Source of the DNA: JANNGZ01 sp031404155
GTDB taxonomy: Bacteria; Pseudomonadota; Gammaproteobacteria; Burkholderiales; Burkholderiaceae_C
Length of the DNA stretch: 15,458 nucleotides
Direction of reading: 5' to 3'
NCBI GenBank assembly: GCA_031404155.1
Contig: JANNGZ010000249.1
Span: 1 to 15,458, forward strand
Numbering within the stretch: position 1 is the stretch's first letter; each line of letters begins with the position of its first letter. Of the stretch, positions 7,236 through 13,844 are shown in pieces. The notes under the pieces were generated by a model that had not been told where the DNA came from, did not search any database, and saw only the letters and a list, made by a program, of their open reading frames with translations. The translations under genes were made by a program, and so were the position numbers.

Positions 7236-8249
7236 TTGGACAGCATTCCCCGCAACCCCGCCGATGCCGGCACCCTGATGGAGCGTGTGCTCTACGAAGT
7301 CAAACGCATCGTCGTCGGCCAGGACCGATTCCTAGAACGTGTGATGGTGGCCATGCTGGCGCAAGGCCACCTGCTGGTGGAGGGCGTGCCCGGCCTGGCC
7401 AAGACACTCACCGTGAAGACCCTGGCGCGCACCCTGTCGGGCCAGTTCAAGCGCATCCAGTTCACACCCGACCTGGTGCCGGCCGACCTGGTGGGCACGC
7501 GCATCTACAGCCAGAAAACCGGTGACTTCTCCACCTCGCTCGGGCCGGTCTTCACCAACCTGCTGCTCGCCGACGAGATCAACCGCGCGCCGGCCAAGGT
7601 GCAGAGCGCGCTGCTCGAGGTGATGCAGGAGCGCCAGGTCACGATCGCCGGCACCACGCACAAGGTGCCCGAGCCTTTCCTGGTGATGGCCACGCAGAAC
7701 CCGATCGAAACCGAAGGCACCTACCCGCTGCCCGAGGCGCAGGTGGACCGTTTCATGATGAAGGTGCTGGTGGGCTACCCCAGCGAGGAAGAAGAGTTCG
7801 TGATCGTCGAGCGGGTCACCGGCGCGCCGATCGACGTCGCGGCCGTGGCCACCACCGAGCAGCTCGCCGCGCTGCAGGCGCAATGCCGCAAGGTGTATGT
7901 GGACCCGTCGCTGATCAACTATGCGGTGAAGCTGGTGGCCGCGACACGCGACCCGGCCAAGGCCGGCCTGCCCGAACTCGCCAAGTACCTCACCTTCGGC
8001 GCCAGCCCGCGCGCCACGATCAACCTGGTCGAGGGGGCACGGGCCCTGGCCTTCCTGCGCGGGCGCACCTACGCGCTGCCCGACGACCTGGTGGACCTGG
8101 TGCCCGATGTGCTGCGCCACCGCCTGAGCCTGAGCTACGAGGCGCTGTCGGATGCGATGAGCGCCGACGCCATCGTCGCCAAGGTGCTCGCGAAGATCGC
8201 GGTGCCGGCCCGGCCGCTGGAGCACCAGGATGCGGTGGTCAATGGCTAG
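7236..8249 (+). CDS. MoxR-family AAA+ ATPase
   Basis: MoxR ATPases act as chaperone-like remodelers that help VWA-domain partner proteins mature or insert cofactors. The protein has 337 residues. Motifs in order: VVGQDRF near 26-32, Walker A GVPGLAKT at 50-57, IQFTPDLVPADLVGT at 74-88, Walker B LLLADEINRAPAK at 109-121, sensor 1 MATQNPIETEGTYPLPEAQVDRF beginning at 151 (Asn155), and the C-terminal lid with GASPRA at about 249-254. The start is TTG at 7236, supported by GGGAG at 7223-7227 with an 8-base spacer. An in-frame ATG 14 codons later would also keep the whole ATPase core. The gene lies between the protease (33-bp gap) and the DUF58 gene (18-bp gap), the standard MoxR-DUF58-VWA order. 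Confidence 0.94.
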   Translation: MDSIPRNPADAGTLMERVLYEVKRIVVGQDRFLERVMVAMLAQGHLLVEGVPGLAKTLTVKTLARTLSGQFKRIQFTPDLVPADLVGTRIYSQKTGDFSTSLGPVFTNLLLADEINRAPAKVQSALLEVMQERQVTIAGTTHKVPEPFLVMATQNPIETEGTYPLPEAQVDRFMMKVLVGYPSEEEEFVIVERVTGAPIDVAAVATTEQLAALQAQCRKVYVDPSLINYAVKLVAATRDPAKAGLPELAKYLTFGASPRATINLVEGARALAFLRGRTYALPDDLVDLVPDVLRHRLSLSYEALSDAMSADAIVAKVLAKIAVPARPLEHQDAVVNG

Positions 8250-8267
8250 CCTGACTCGGCGGCTCTG

Positions 8268-9200
8268 ATGACGAACGACGCCCCCACCCCCGAAGCGCTG
8301 CTGCGCCGGCTCGAGTGGACGGTGTTGAAGCGTCTGGACGGTTTCCTGCAAGGCGACTACCGCACCCTGTGGCGCGGCAACGGGCTGGACCTGGCCGACC
8401 TGCGCGAGTACCAGCACCATGACGATGTGCGCCGCATCGACTGGAACGTCACCGCGCGGCTGCAAGTGCCCTATGTGCGCGAGTACACCGAGGACCGCGA
8501 GCTCACCGCCTGGTTCCTGCTCGACCTGAGCCCCTCGGTCGACTTCGGCTCGCGCACCCGCAAGCGCAGCATCAGCACCGAGTTTGTCGGCACCCTCGGG
8601 CGCGCCTTCACCCGCCACGGCAACCGCGTCGGCGCCATGCTGTACGGCAGCGCGGTCGATGCGGTGGTGCCCGCACGCGGCGGGCGCCGGCATGTGCTGC
8701 AACTGCTGCACCGCTTGCTCACCCGCCCCACCGCCACGCCGGCCGGCGGTACACGCCTGGCCGAATTGATCGAACGTGCCGCGGCCTCCATCGGCCGGCG
8801 CTCCACCGTGTTCGTGGTCAGCGACTTCATCAGCGAGCCCGGCTGGGACAAGCCGCTGGCGCAACTCGCGCGCCGGCACGAGGTGGTGGCGGTGCGGCTC
8901 TACGACCCGCTGGAGATGAACATGCCCGACCTCGGGCTGGTGTGGATGCAGGACGCCGAAACCGGCGAGCAGTTGTTTGTGGACACCGGCGCGCGCGGCT
9001 TCCGCGAGCGTTTTGCCCAGGCCGCCGAACGGCGCGAAGCCGAGCTGCGTGAGGGACTCGCACGCGCCGGCGTCGACACCCTGGAGCTGTCCACCGACGA
9101 CGATGTGGCCGATGCGATCCTGCGCTTTTGCGACGCCCGCAAACAGCGCGCGAAGCTCACCGCCGGAGCCAGCCTCGCGATCAAAAAGGTGATGTCATGA
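8268..9200 (+). CDS. DUF58 domain protein (MoxR partner, VWA-like fold)
   Basis: This 310-residue protein carries the DUF58 signature GNGLDLADLREYQHHDDVRR at 37-56, followed by IDWNVTARL (57-65), with REYTEDRE shortly after. The second half resembles a von Willebrand A fold. DLSPS at 86-90 matches the DxSxS metal site, Thr162 in AGGTRL fits the second loop and Asp186 in VVSDFISE the third. No membrane segment or signal peptide is seen, so it is probably cytoplasmic, unlike longer DUF58 proteins that start with two membrane helices. DUF58 proteins are usually encoded next to moxR and are taken to be its clients or adaptors. Its TGA overlaps the ATG of the next gene by ATGA, suggesting coupled translation. 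Confidence 0.93.
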   Translation: MTNDAPTPEALLRRLEWTVLKRLDGFLQGDYRTLWRGNGLDLADLREYQHHDDVRRIDWNVTARLQVPYVREYTEDRELTAWFLLDLSPSVDFGSRTRKRSISTEFVGTLGRAFTRHGNRVGAMLYGSAVDAVVPARGGRRHVLQLLHRLLTRPTATPAGGTRLAELIERAAASIGRRSTVFVVSDFISEPGWDKPLAQLARRHEVVAVRLYDPLEMNMPDLGLVWMQDAETGEQLFVDTGARGFRERFAQAAERREAELREGLARAGVDTLELSTDDDVADAILRFCDARKQRAKLTAGASLAIKKVMS

Positions 9201-10228
9201 ACTTTCTCTGGTCGCAGAACCTGTGGCTGCTGCTGCTGGTGCCCCTGCTCGTGCTCCTCTATGTCTGGGCGCTGCGCCGGCGCAAGAAAAACGCCGTGGC
9301 CTGGGCCAGCTTGGGGCTAGTGAAGGAGGCGATGGGCAAGAGCACCGCGTGGCGGCGCCATGTGCCGCCGCTGCTGCTGCTGCTGGCCATCGTTGCCGCG
9401 CTGCTGGCCACCGCGCGGCCGGCGGCGGTGATCACGCTGCCGATCGTCGAGCAAACCATCATCCTGGCAATGGACGTGTCGGGCAGCATGCGCGCCGCCG
9501 ACGTGCTGCCCACCCGCATCGTCGCCGCGCAAACGGCGGCCAAGGCCTTCGTCGCCGGCCTGCCACGCAGCGTGCGCGTCGGCGTCGTCTCGTTTGCCGG
9601 CACTGCCTCGGTGGTGCAGGCACCCACGCTCAGCCGCGACGACGTGACCGAAGCCATCGACCGCTTCCAGCTCCAGCGGGCCACTGCCATCGGCAGCGGC
9701 ATCGTGGTCTCGCTGGCCACCATCTTCCCCGACGCCGGCATCGACCTGCAGCAGGCCACCGGCCAGCGCCTGATGCCCAAGTCGCTGAACGAAGAGCCGA
9801 AAAAGGGCGACTTCGTGCCGGTGGAACCGGGCTCCTACAACTCCGCGGCGATCATCCTGCTCACCGACGGCCAGCGCACCATGGGCATCGACACCATGGA
9901 AGCCGCCAAGATGGCCGCCGACCGCGGCATCAAGGTCTACACCGTTGGCATCGGCACCAAGGAGGGCGAAACCATCGGCTTCGAGGGCTGGAGCATGCGG
10001 GTGCGCCTGGACGAGCAGACCCTGAAAAACGTGGCCGCGGCCACCCGCGCCGAGTACTTCTACGCCGGCACCGCCGAAGACTTGCAGAAGGTTTATCTCT
10101 CGCTCGGCTCGCGCCTGTCGGCGCAGAAAAAGGAGACCGAGATCAGCGCCCTCTTCGCCGGCCTCGCGGCGCTGCTCGCGGTGGTGGCGGCGGGCTTGTC
10201 GGTGTGGTGGTTCGGGCGGGTGGCGTGA
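9197..10228 (+). CDS. BatA-like VWA-domain membrane protein
   Basis: This 343-residue inner-membrane protein has membrane helices at about 6-26 (after MNFLW), 57-74 and 318-338, giving the BatA/BatB layout of two N-terminal helices, a soluble VWA domain and a C-terminal helix. The VWA metal site is complete: DVSGS at 93-97, Thr163 in RATAIGSGI and Asp224 in LLTDGQ. A segment of about 30 residues rich in charged residues (roughly 185-214) is inserted before the LLTDG strand. The start ATG at 9197 overlaps the DUF58 stop and has AAGGTG (9186-9191) as ribosome site; the frame is open further upstream but only as a shadow of DUF58. Bat modules often continue with batB and TPR genes. None follows here: the next gene is convergent, 21 bp away. 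Confidence 0.93.
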   Translation: MNFLWSQNLWLLLLVPLLVLLYVWALRRRKKNAVAWASLGLVKEAMGKSTAWRRHVPPLLLLLAIVAALLATARPAAVITLPIVEQTIILAMDVSGSMRAADVLPTRIVAAQTAAKAFVAGLPRSVRVGVVSFAGTASVVQAPTLSRDDVTEAIDRFQLQRATAIGSGIVVSLATIFPDAGIDLQQATGQRLMPKSLNEEPKKGDFVPVEPGSYNSAAIILLTDGQRTMGIDTMEAAKMAADRGIKVYTVGIGTKEGETIGFEGWSMRVRLDEQTLKNVAAATRAEYFYAGTAEDLQKVYLSLGSRLSAQKKETEISALFAGLAALLAVVAAGLSVWWFGRVA

Positions 10229-10249
10229 GCACCGGCCTGGCATGCGGCT

Positions 10250-12826
10250 TCAGCGCAGGTCGTCCCGGCCCAGCGCCAGGCCGGCAAACGCTTCGTTGTT
10301 CAGCCGCGCACCTTCGCGCTTGAGTTCATCGAAGATCGCGGCGGAGATTCGTGCCAGGCACAGCGCGGCCGCACGCTCCACCGCACGCGCCTCGTTGACT
10401 TCGCGGCTGCAGTCGATGGCCGCATAGGCGGCGTCGGCAAAGCCGAGCAGGCAGGCCGCGGCGCGGGGCCGATGCTCCAGCGCGGCCATCAGCGCCAGGT
10501 AGTCGGCCCAGTAGGGCTGCCAGCCCAGGCGCAGGGCCTGCGGCAGGCCGTCATGCGCTAGCGCGCGTGCAGCGGCCACGTCGTCCTTGGACAGGTACGC
10601 CGCGGCGAGGTTGAGCCGCGCCGCGGGCAGCGCCGCGAGCTGGCGGGTGCCATGCAGGCGCGCTTGCAGCTGCATGCCGCAGGCGATCGCCTCGTCGATG
10701 CGCCCGGCCGCGAGCAGGCTGTCCATCAGGTTGGCATGGGCCACCAGCCCGCGCCAGGTGGACCCGGCCTGTTGGTACAGCTCCAGGGTGCGCTGGCGCC
10801 AATGCAACGCGCTGTCGAAGTCGCCGCTGGAGCTGTACCAACAAGCCGCCGCGTTGGCGCCCTGCGCGCGCACCCCGGCGGGCCACTGCGGGTCCTCCAA
10901 CGCGATCAGCTCGCTCATCTCGGCTTCCTGCGTTTCGTCGGGTTGCACCGGCACGCAGTAGAGCTGAAGGCTGAGCGCGCGGTACAAGCCGAGCCGGTCG
11001 CCGAGGGCGCGAAACTGGGCCACCGAGGCCTTGGCATAACCCCGCGCCAACGCAGGCTGCGCGGCCGCAAGGTCGAAGGCGGCTTCGAGATGCCATTGCG
11101 CGCGCAGGCGCAGCGGCAGGTGGTCGCTGAGCAGCGCGCGGGTGGCGGTGAGCGCGCGTCCGCGCTCTTGCACCAGCTCGCTGCCGAGCACCGCGGCGAG
11201 CGAACTCGCCAGCGACACCGCGATCTGCGCGTCGTGCAGCAGCGCCCATTCGCAGGCGCTGCGGGCGTTGTCCACGTCGGGCAGCCAGGCCGTGCGCCAT
11301 TCGTCCACGGTGCGGTTGGAGATCAGGCCTTCGGCGCAGGCCTGCTCGAACAGCTCGGCGTACGCCGTGGCATGGCGGGCGCGAAGCGCCTGCGTTTCGC
11401 CCTCGGCGTCCAGGCATTCCAGCGCAAAGCTGCGCGGGGTTTCCAGCAAACGGTAGCGCGGCAAGTCGAGCCCTTCCACCGCCACCAGCGAGTGTTCGAC
11501 CAGCACACCGAGCGCATCCACCATCGCCCAGCGGTCCAGGTGTTCGTCGGACAGCACCAGCTGAGCCAGGTCGAGCGAGAAGCTGCCGGCAAAAACGCCG
11601 AGGCGGCGGAACACCGCACGCTCGGCGTCGCTCAACAGGGAGTGGCTCCACTGCATCGCCGCGCGCAGGGTTTGCTGGCGCGCCGGCAATTCGCTGCGGC
11701 CGGCGTTGAGGGCGTCCAGGCGCGACTCGAGCAGGCCCGACAGGCGCGACAGGCCGAACAGCGGCACCCGTGCCGCGGCCAGCTCCAACGCCAGCGGCAG
11801 CCCGTCCAGGCGACGGCAGATTTCCACCGCCGCGGCCAGGTTGGCCGGGCTCAGTTCGAAGCGTGCGTCGGCCGCGCGCGCGCGCTCGACAAAGAGCGCC
11901 AGCGCGCCGCGCCGCAGCGCCTCGGCCATGCCGTCGCCGGCTTCGGGTATTGCCAGCGGGCTCAGGCGGTACACCTGCTCGGCCGAGAGTTTCAAGGGCA
12001 CCTGGCTGGTGACCAGCAGGCGCACCCCGGGCGCCTGCTCATGCACCGCGCGCACCACGCGCGCCACCTCGGCAGCGACATGTTCGGCGTTGTCGATCGC
12101 CACCAGAAGCTTCAGCGGTTGCAGCGCGCCGAGAAGCGCCTCAAGGGGGTCGGCGCGGCTCAAGTTGAGCCCGAGCGCGGCGCAAATGCAGCCGACCACG
12201 CGCGACGCGTCGTCCAGCGCCGAGAGGTCGACCCAAGCCACACCATGTTCGAAGGCCTCGCGCCGCCGGTACAGCAGCCATTGCGCCAGCAGCGACTTGC
12301 CGACACCGCCCGGCCCGACCAGCGTGACCAGGGAGCGCTGCGCGAGCAGCTCGTCGAGCGCGGCCACGTCGGCCGCGCGCCCCACCAGCGGGCGCAGCGA
12401 GCCCGGCAGTGAAGTGGGCATCGCGGGCGACAGCACAGTCGGCATCGCGGTCGGCATCGCGCCTGAGGGACGCCCGCGCGCCGCCACCGCATCCGCCAGC
12501 GCCGCCTGTGGCGCCGCGCCAGTGTCGGCGCCATGCAGCGGCAGCACGAACTGGTAGCCGCGCCCCGGAATCGTGGCAATCGCCTGCGGGCCGAGCAGCT
12601 TGCGCAGCGCAAACACATGCACCGGCAGGTTGGCTTCCTCCACCACCGTGTCGGGCCACACCGCGGCGAGCAGCTCGCGCTTGGTCACCAGCCGCTCATG
12701 GCGCTCGACCAGAGCCAGCAGCAGATCGAAGGCACGCGCACCCAGCGCAACGGGGCGGCCGTCGCCGAGCAGCTGCCGTTGCGCCGGCAACAACTCGAAC
12801 TGTGCGAAGCGGTAGCGGTGAGGCAT
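10250..12826 (-). CDS. winged-helix STAND NTPase transcriptional regulator (wHTH - NB-ARC-like ATPase - TPR)
   Basis: This 858-residue signal-integrating regulator has three parts. An OmpR/PhoB-type winged helix (about 1-97) includes the ALGARAFDLLLALVERH segment, the helix pair with LVTKRELLAAVWPD and the wing IPGRGYQFVLPL. A Pro/Met/Thr-rich linker (about 101-145) is next. The STAND ATPase has Walker A GPGGVGKS at 171-178, Walker B LLVAIDNAEHV at 240-250, LVTSQVPLKLSAE at 271-283 and GLPLALELAA at 342-351. A long alpha-helical TPR-like region follows (about 500-850). Such proteins are thought to switch when a ligand or partner binds the C-terminal repeats and ATP closes the core. The start is ATG at 12826 with a strong GGAGGG (12836-12831 on the minus strand); an upstream TTG at 12844 is less likely. 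It is convergent with the VWA gene. Targets are unknown. Confidence 0.9.
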   Translation of the reverse strand: MPHRYRFAQFELLPAQRQLLGDGRPVALGARAFDLLLALVERHERLVTKRELLAAVWPDTVVEEANLPVHVFALRKLLGPQAIATIPGRGYQFVLPLHGADTGAAPQAALADAVAARGRPSGAMPTAMPTVLSPAMPTSLPGSLRPLVGRAADVAALDELLAQRSLVTLVGPGGVGKSLLAQWLLYRRREAFEHGVAWVDLSALDDASRVVGCICAALGLNLSRADPLEALLGALQPLKLLVAIDNAEHVAAEVARVVRAVHEQAPGVRLLVTSQVPLKLSAEQVYRLSPLAIPEAGDGMAEALRRGALALFVERARAADARFELSPANLAAAVEICRRLDGLPLALELAAARVPLFGLSRLSGLLESRLDALNAGRSELPARQQTLRAAMQWSHSLLSDAERAVFRRLGVFAGSFSLDLAQLVLSDEHLDRWAMVDALGVLVEHSLVAVEGLDLPRYRLLETPRSFALECLDAEGETQALRARHATAYAELFEQACAEGLISNRTVDEWRTAWLPDVDNARSACEWALLHDAQIAVSLASSLAAVLGSELVQERGRALTATRALLSDHLPLRLRAQWHLEAAFDLAAAQPALARGYAKASVAQFRALGDRLGLYRALSLQLYCVPVQPDETQEAEMSELIALEDPQWPAGVRAQGANAAACWYSSSGDFDSALHWRQRTLELYQQAGSTWRGLVAHANLMDSLLAAGRIDEAIACGMQLQARLHGTRQLAALPAARLNLAAAYLSKDDVAAARALAHDGLPQALRLGWQPYWADYLALMAALEHRPRAAACLLGFADAAYAAIDCSREVNEARAVERAAALCLARISAAIFDELKREGARLNNEAFAGLALGRDDLR
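12417..12461 (-). repeat. in-gene 12-nt repeat encoding AMPT linker motifs
   Basis: GGCATCGCG (plus-strand reading) occurs at 12417-12425, 12441-12449 and 12453-12461, spaced 24 and 12 bases apart. In the regulator's linker this gives three A-M-P-T motifs, two of them adjacent, in the flexible joint between the winged helix and the ATPase. A repeat in phase with codons can change linker length by slippage without breaking the frame. Confidence 0.6.
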
Positions 12827-13021
12827 GGCGCCCTCCGTCGCCAATGGCGCGCGAGGCGGGCGCGCAGGTTGACGTGAGGCTCCAATCTACTCCGACGGGC
12901 GGCGCCGTGCGAGACGATAGCTCCGCCGTATTGGGGACGCCCCGCCGGCCCTGCCTTCCCTCGGACGGATGAGATCGCGCGGGCCCGGCCGGCCCACCGG
13001 CGTCGGACGGATGGGTTCAGC

Positions 13022-13090
13022 GCGATGCGGTCAGGGCGATGCGGTAGCGCGATGCCATCCGCGCGATGCCATCAGCGCGAGGGCATCTGC
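13022..13090. repeat. five-unit tandem repeat with 13-14 bp period (GCGATGC core)
   Basis: GCGATGC begins at 13022, 13036, 13049 and 13063, and the related GCGAGGG at 13077, giving steps of 14, 13, 14 and 14 bp. The first two units continue with GGT and the last three with CAT or similar, so the array changes in its second half. It lies 196-264 bp upstream of the STAND regulator start and just beyond the terminator of the neighbouring gene. It could be a multi-site protein-binding array or a non-functional expansion. Confidence 0.6.
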
Positions 13091-13125
13091 AAAAAACCGC
13101 GATCAGGACACTGGCTTCATCGCGG
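13091..13125 (-). terminator. rho-independent terminator of the GlcG/HbpS-like gene
   Basis: On the minus strand a perfect 7-bp stem CCGCGAT / ATCGCGG with a 15-base loop is followed at once by six T residues. It starts 28 bases after the stop codon of the GlcG-like gene. Position, stem and T-run together make this a convincing intrinsic terminator, and the only clear one in the window. Confidence 0.82.
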
Positions 13126-13152
13126 GCCCGCCGGCCCGCCAGCTTGCCGCGG

Positions 13153-13635
13153 CTACTTCAGCCCATCGAGGCCCGCCTTGGCCACCACGCCGTCCTGCTC
13201 GGAGCTGGCACCGGACACGCCGATGCCGCCGATGATCTTGCCGTCAATGACGATCGGCAAACCGCCTTCCACCGCGGTGGCGCCACGCAGCGTGATGATG
13301 CGAAGGCCCGCGCCCCCCGCGGCCAGCGCGTCCTGGAGGGCCTTGGTCGGGCGGCGGTACATCGCGGCCGCCATGGCTTTGTCCTGCGCCACCAAGACGC
13401 TGGCGGTCTGGGTGTTGTCCATGCGCTCGAAGGCCACCAGTTGCCCGGCGTTATCGACGATGGCCACCGCCATCGGCAGGTTCTGTTTGCGCGCGTCGGC
13501 GATGGCCGCGGCCAGCACCTTGCGCGCCTGCTCGAGGTTGACGTTGGCGCCGTACTGCGGCACCTGGGCCTGCGCCGCGCCGGCCAGGCACAGCACGCCT
13601 GCGGCAAAGAGGGAAGCCATGGTTCTTGTATGCAT
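13153..13635 (-). CDS. exported GlcG/HbpS-family (DUF336) protein
   Basis: This 160-residue protein begins with a signal peptide: MHTRTMASLF, a hydrophobic core AAGVLCLAGA, and a probable signal peptidase I site AQA|Q after residue 23. The mature part is a single GlcG/HbpS domain with its typical segments: LEQARKVLAAAIADARK at 34-50, VAIVDNAGQLVAFERMD at 57-73, and the C-terminal GGLPIVIDGKIIGGIGVSGA at 124-143 followed by QDGVVAKAGL. Relatives include heme-binding, redox-sensing HbpS and GlcG of glycolate operons. Here it is likely periplasmic, with function unproven. The start is ATG at 13635 with GGAGA 5 bases upstream; the open frame extends further up but lacks a signal-peptide start. 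It is a single-gene unit with its own terminator. Confidence 0.9.
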   Translation of the reverse strand: MHTRTMASLFAAGVLCLAGAAQAQVPQYGANVNLEQARKVLAAAIADARKQNLPMAVAIVDNAGQLVAFERMDNTQTASVLVAQDKAMAAAMYRRPTKALQDALAAGGAGLRIITLRGATAVEGGLPIVIDGKIIGGIGVSGASSEQDGVVAKAGLDGLK

Positions 13636-13709
13636 TGCTGTCTCCGTTGGTGGGTTGGGTCGTATACGCACCGGCAGCCCGCGAGCTTCCGCGGCGCCGG
13701 CCGCAGGCC

Positions 13710-13735
13710 AGCGTAGCACGCAGAAAACGCGTCAA
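13710..13735 (-). promoter_or_regulatory. weak promoter candidate for the GlcG/HbpS-like gene
   Basis: On the minus strand TTGACG (13735-13730) and TACGCT (13715-13710) resemble -35 and -10 boxes, and TG stands one base before TACGCT as in extended -10 promoters. The spacer is only 14 bp, shorter than the usual 16-18, so support is low. A second -10-like sequence, TATACG, lies closer to the gene near 13662 but has no -35 partner. Confidence 0.25.
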
Positions 13736-13773
13736 GGAGGCCCTGCCCTGTCTTCGAACGCCCGCGCCGATAT

Positions 13774-13788
13774 CCCCAACCGTTGGGG
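13774..13788. promoter_or_regulatory. 15-bp perfect palindrome, candidate operator
   Basis: CCCCAAC-C-GTTGGGG is a perfect 7-bp inverted repeat around one base. It lies in the 209-bp divergent gap between the GlcG/HbpS-like gene and the PASTA gene, 57 bases before the proposed PASTA start. No T-run follows on either strand, so it does not look like a terminator. Its size and symmetry fit a dimeric regulator site. A -10-like TATACC follows at 13811-13816 on the plus strand. Confidence 0.45.
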
Positions 13789-13844
13789 TGTTGAACGCGC
13801 GGCACTCCGCTATACCTGCGTCACCCGTTTCAACCGCTTGACCT

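Larger units (their letters stand above)
12827..13152. other. 326-bp intergenic region with repeats and a terminator
   Basis: This gap lies between the start of the STAND regulator and the end of the GlcG-like gene. No reading frame in it looks coding. It holds the regulator's ribosome site, a direct repeat TCGGACGGATG at 12961-12971 and 13003-13013, GC-rich near-palindromes (12976-12999 and 13119-13140), a 14-bp-period tandem repeat (13022-13090) and the terminator of the GlcG-like gene. A weak -10-like TAGATT lies on the minus strand near 12885-12890 without a good -35 partner. Confidence 0.6.

Noticed and set aside
10229..10249. Bidirectional terminator between the convergent VWA and STAND genes
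   Set aside because: The gap is only 21 bp and shows no hairpin followed by a T-run on either strand.
10250..12826. Anti-phage STAND (Avs-like) defence protein
   Set aside because: The N-terminus is a DNA-binding winged helix rather than a nuclease or other effector, and no defence genes are nearby; a regulator is the simpler reading.
13022..13090. Possible CRISPR array
   Set aside because: Units are only 13-14 bp, with no unique spacers of about 30 bp and no cas genes nearby; it is a simple degenerate tandem repeat.
13734..13741. Strong AAGGAGG sequence on the plus strand, as if a gene started just after it
   Set aside because: No ATG, GTG or TTG follows at a usable distance in a frame with coding character; the PASTA frame is closed by TGA at 13839, so this site cannot serve it.
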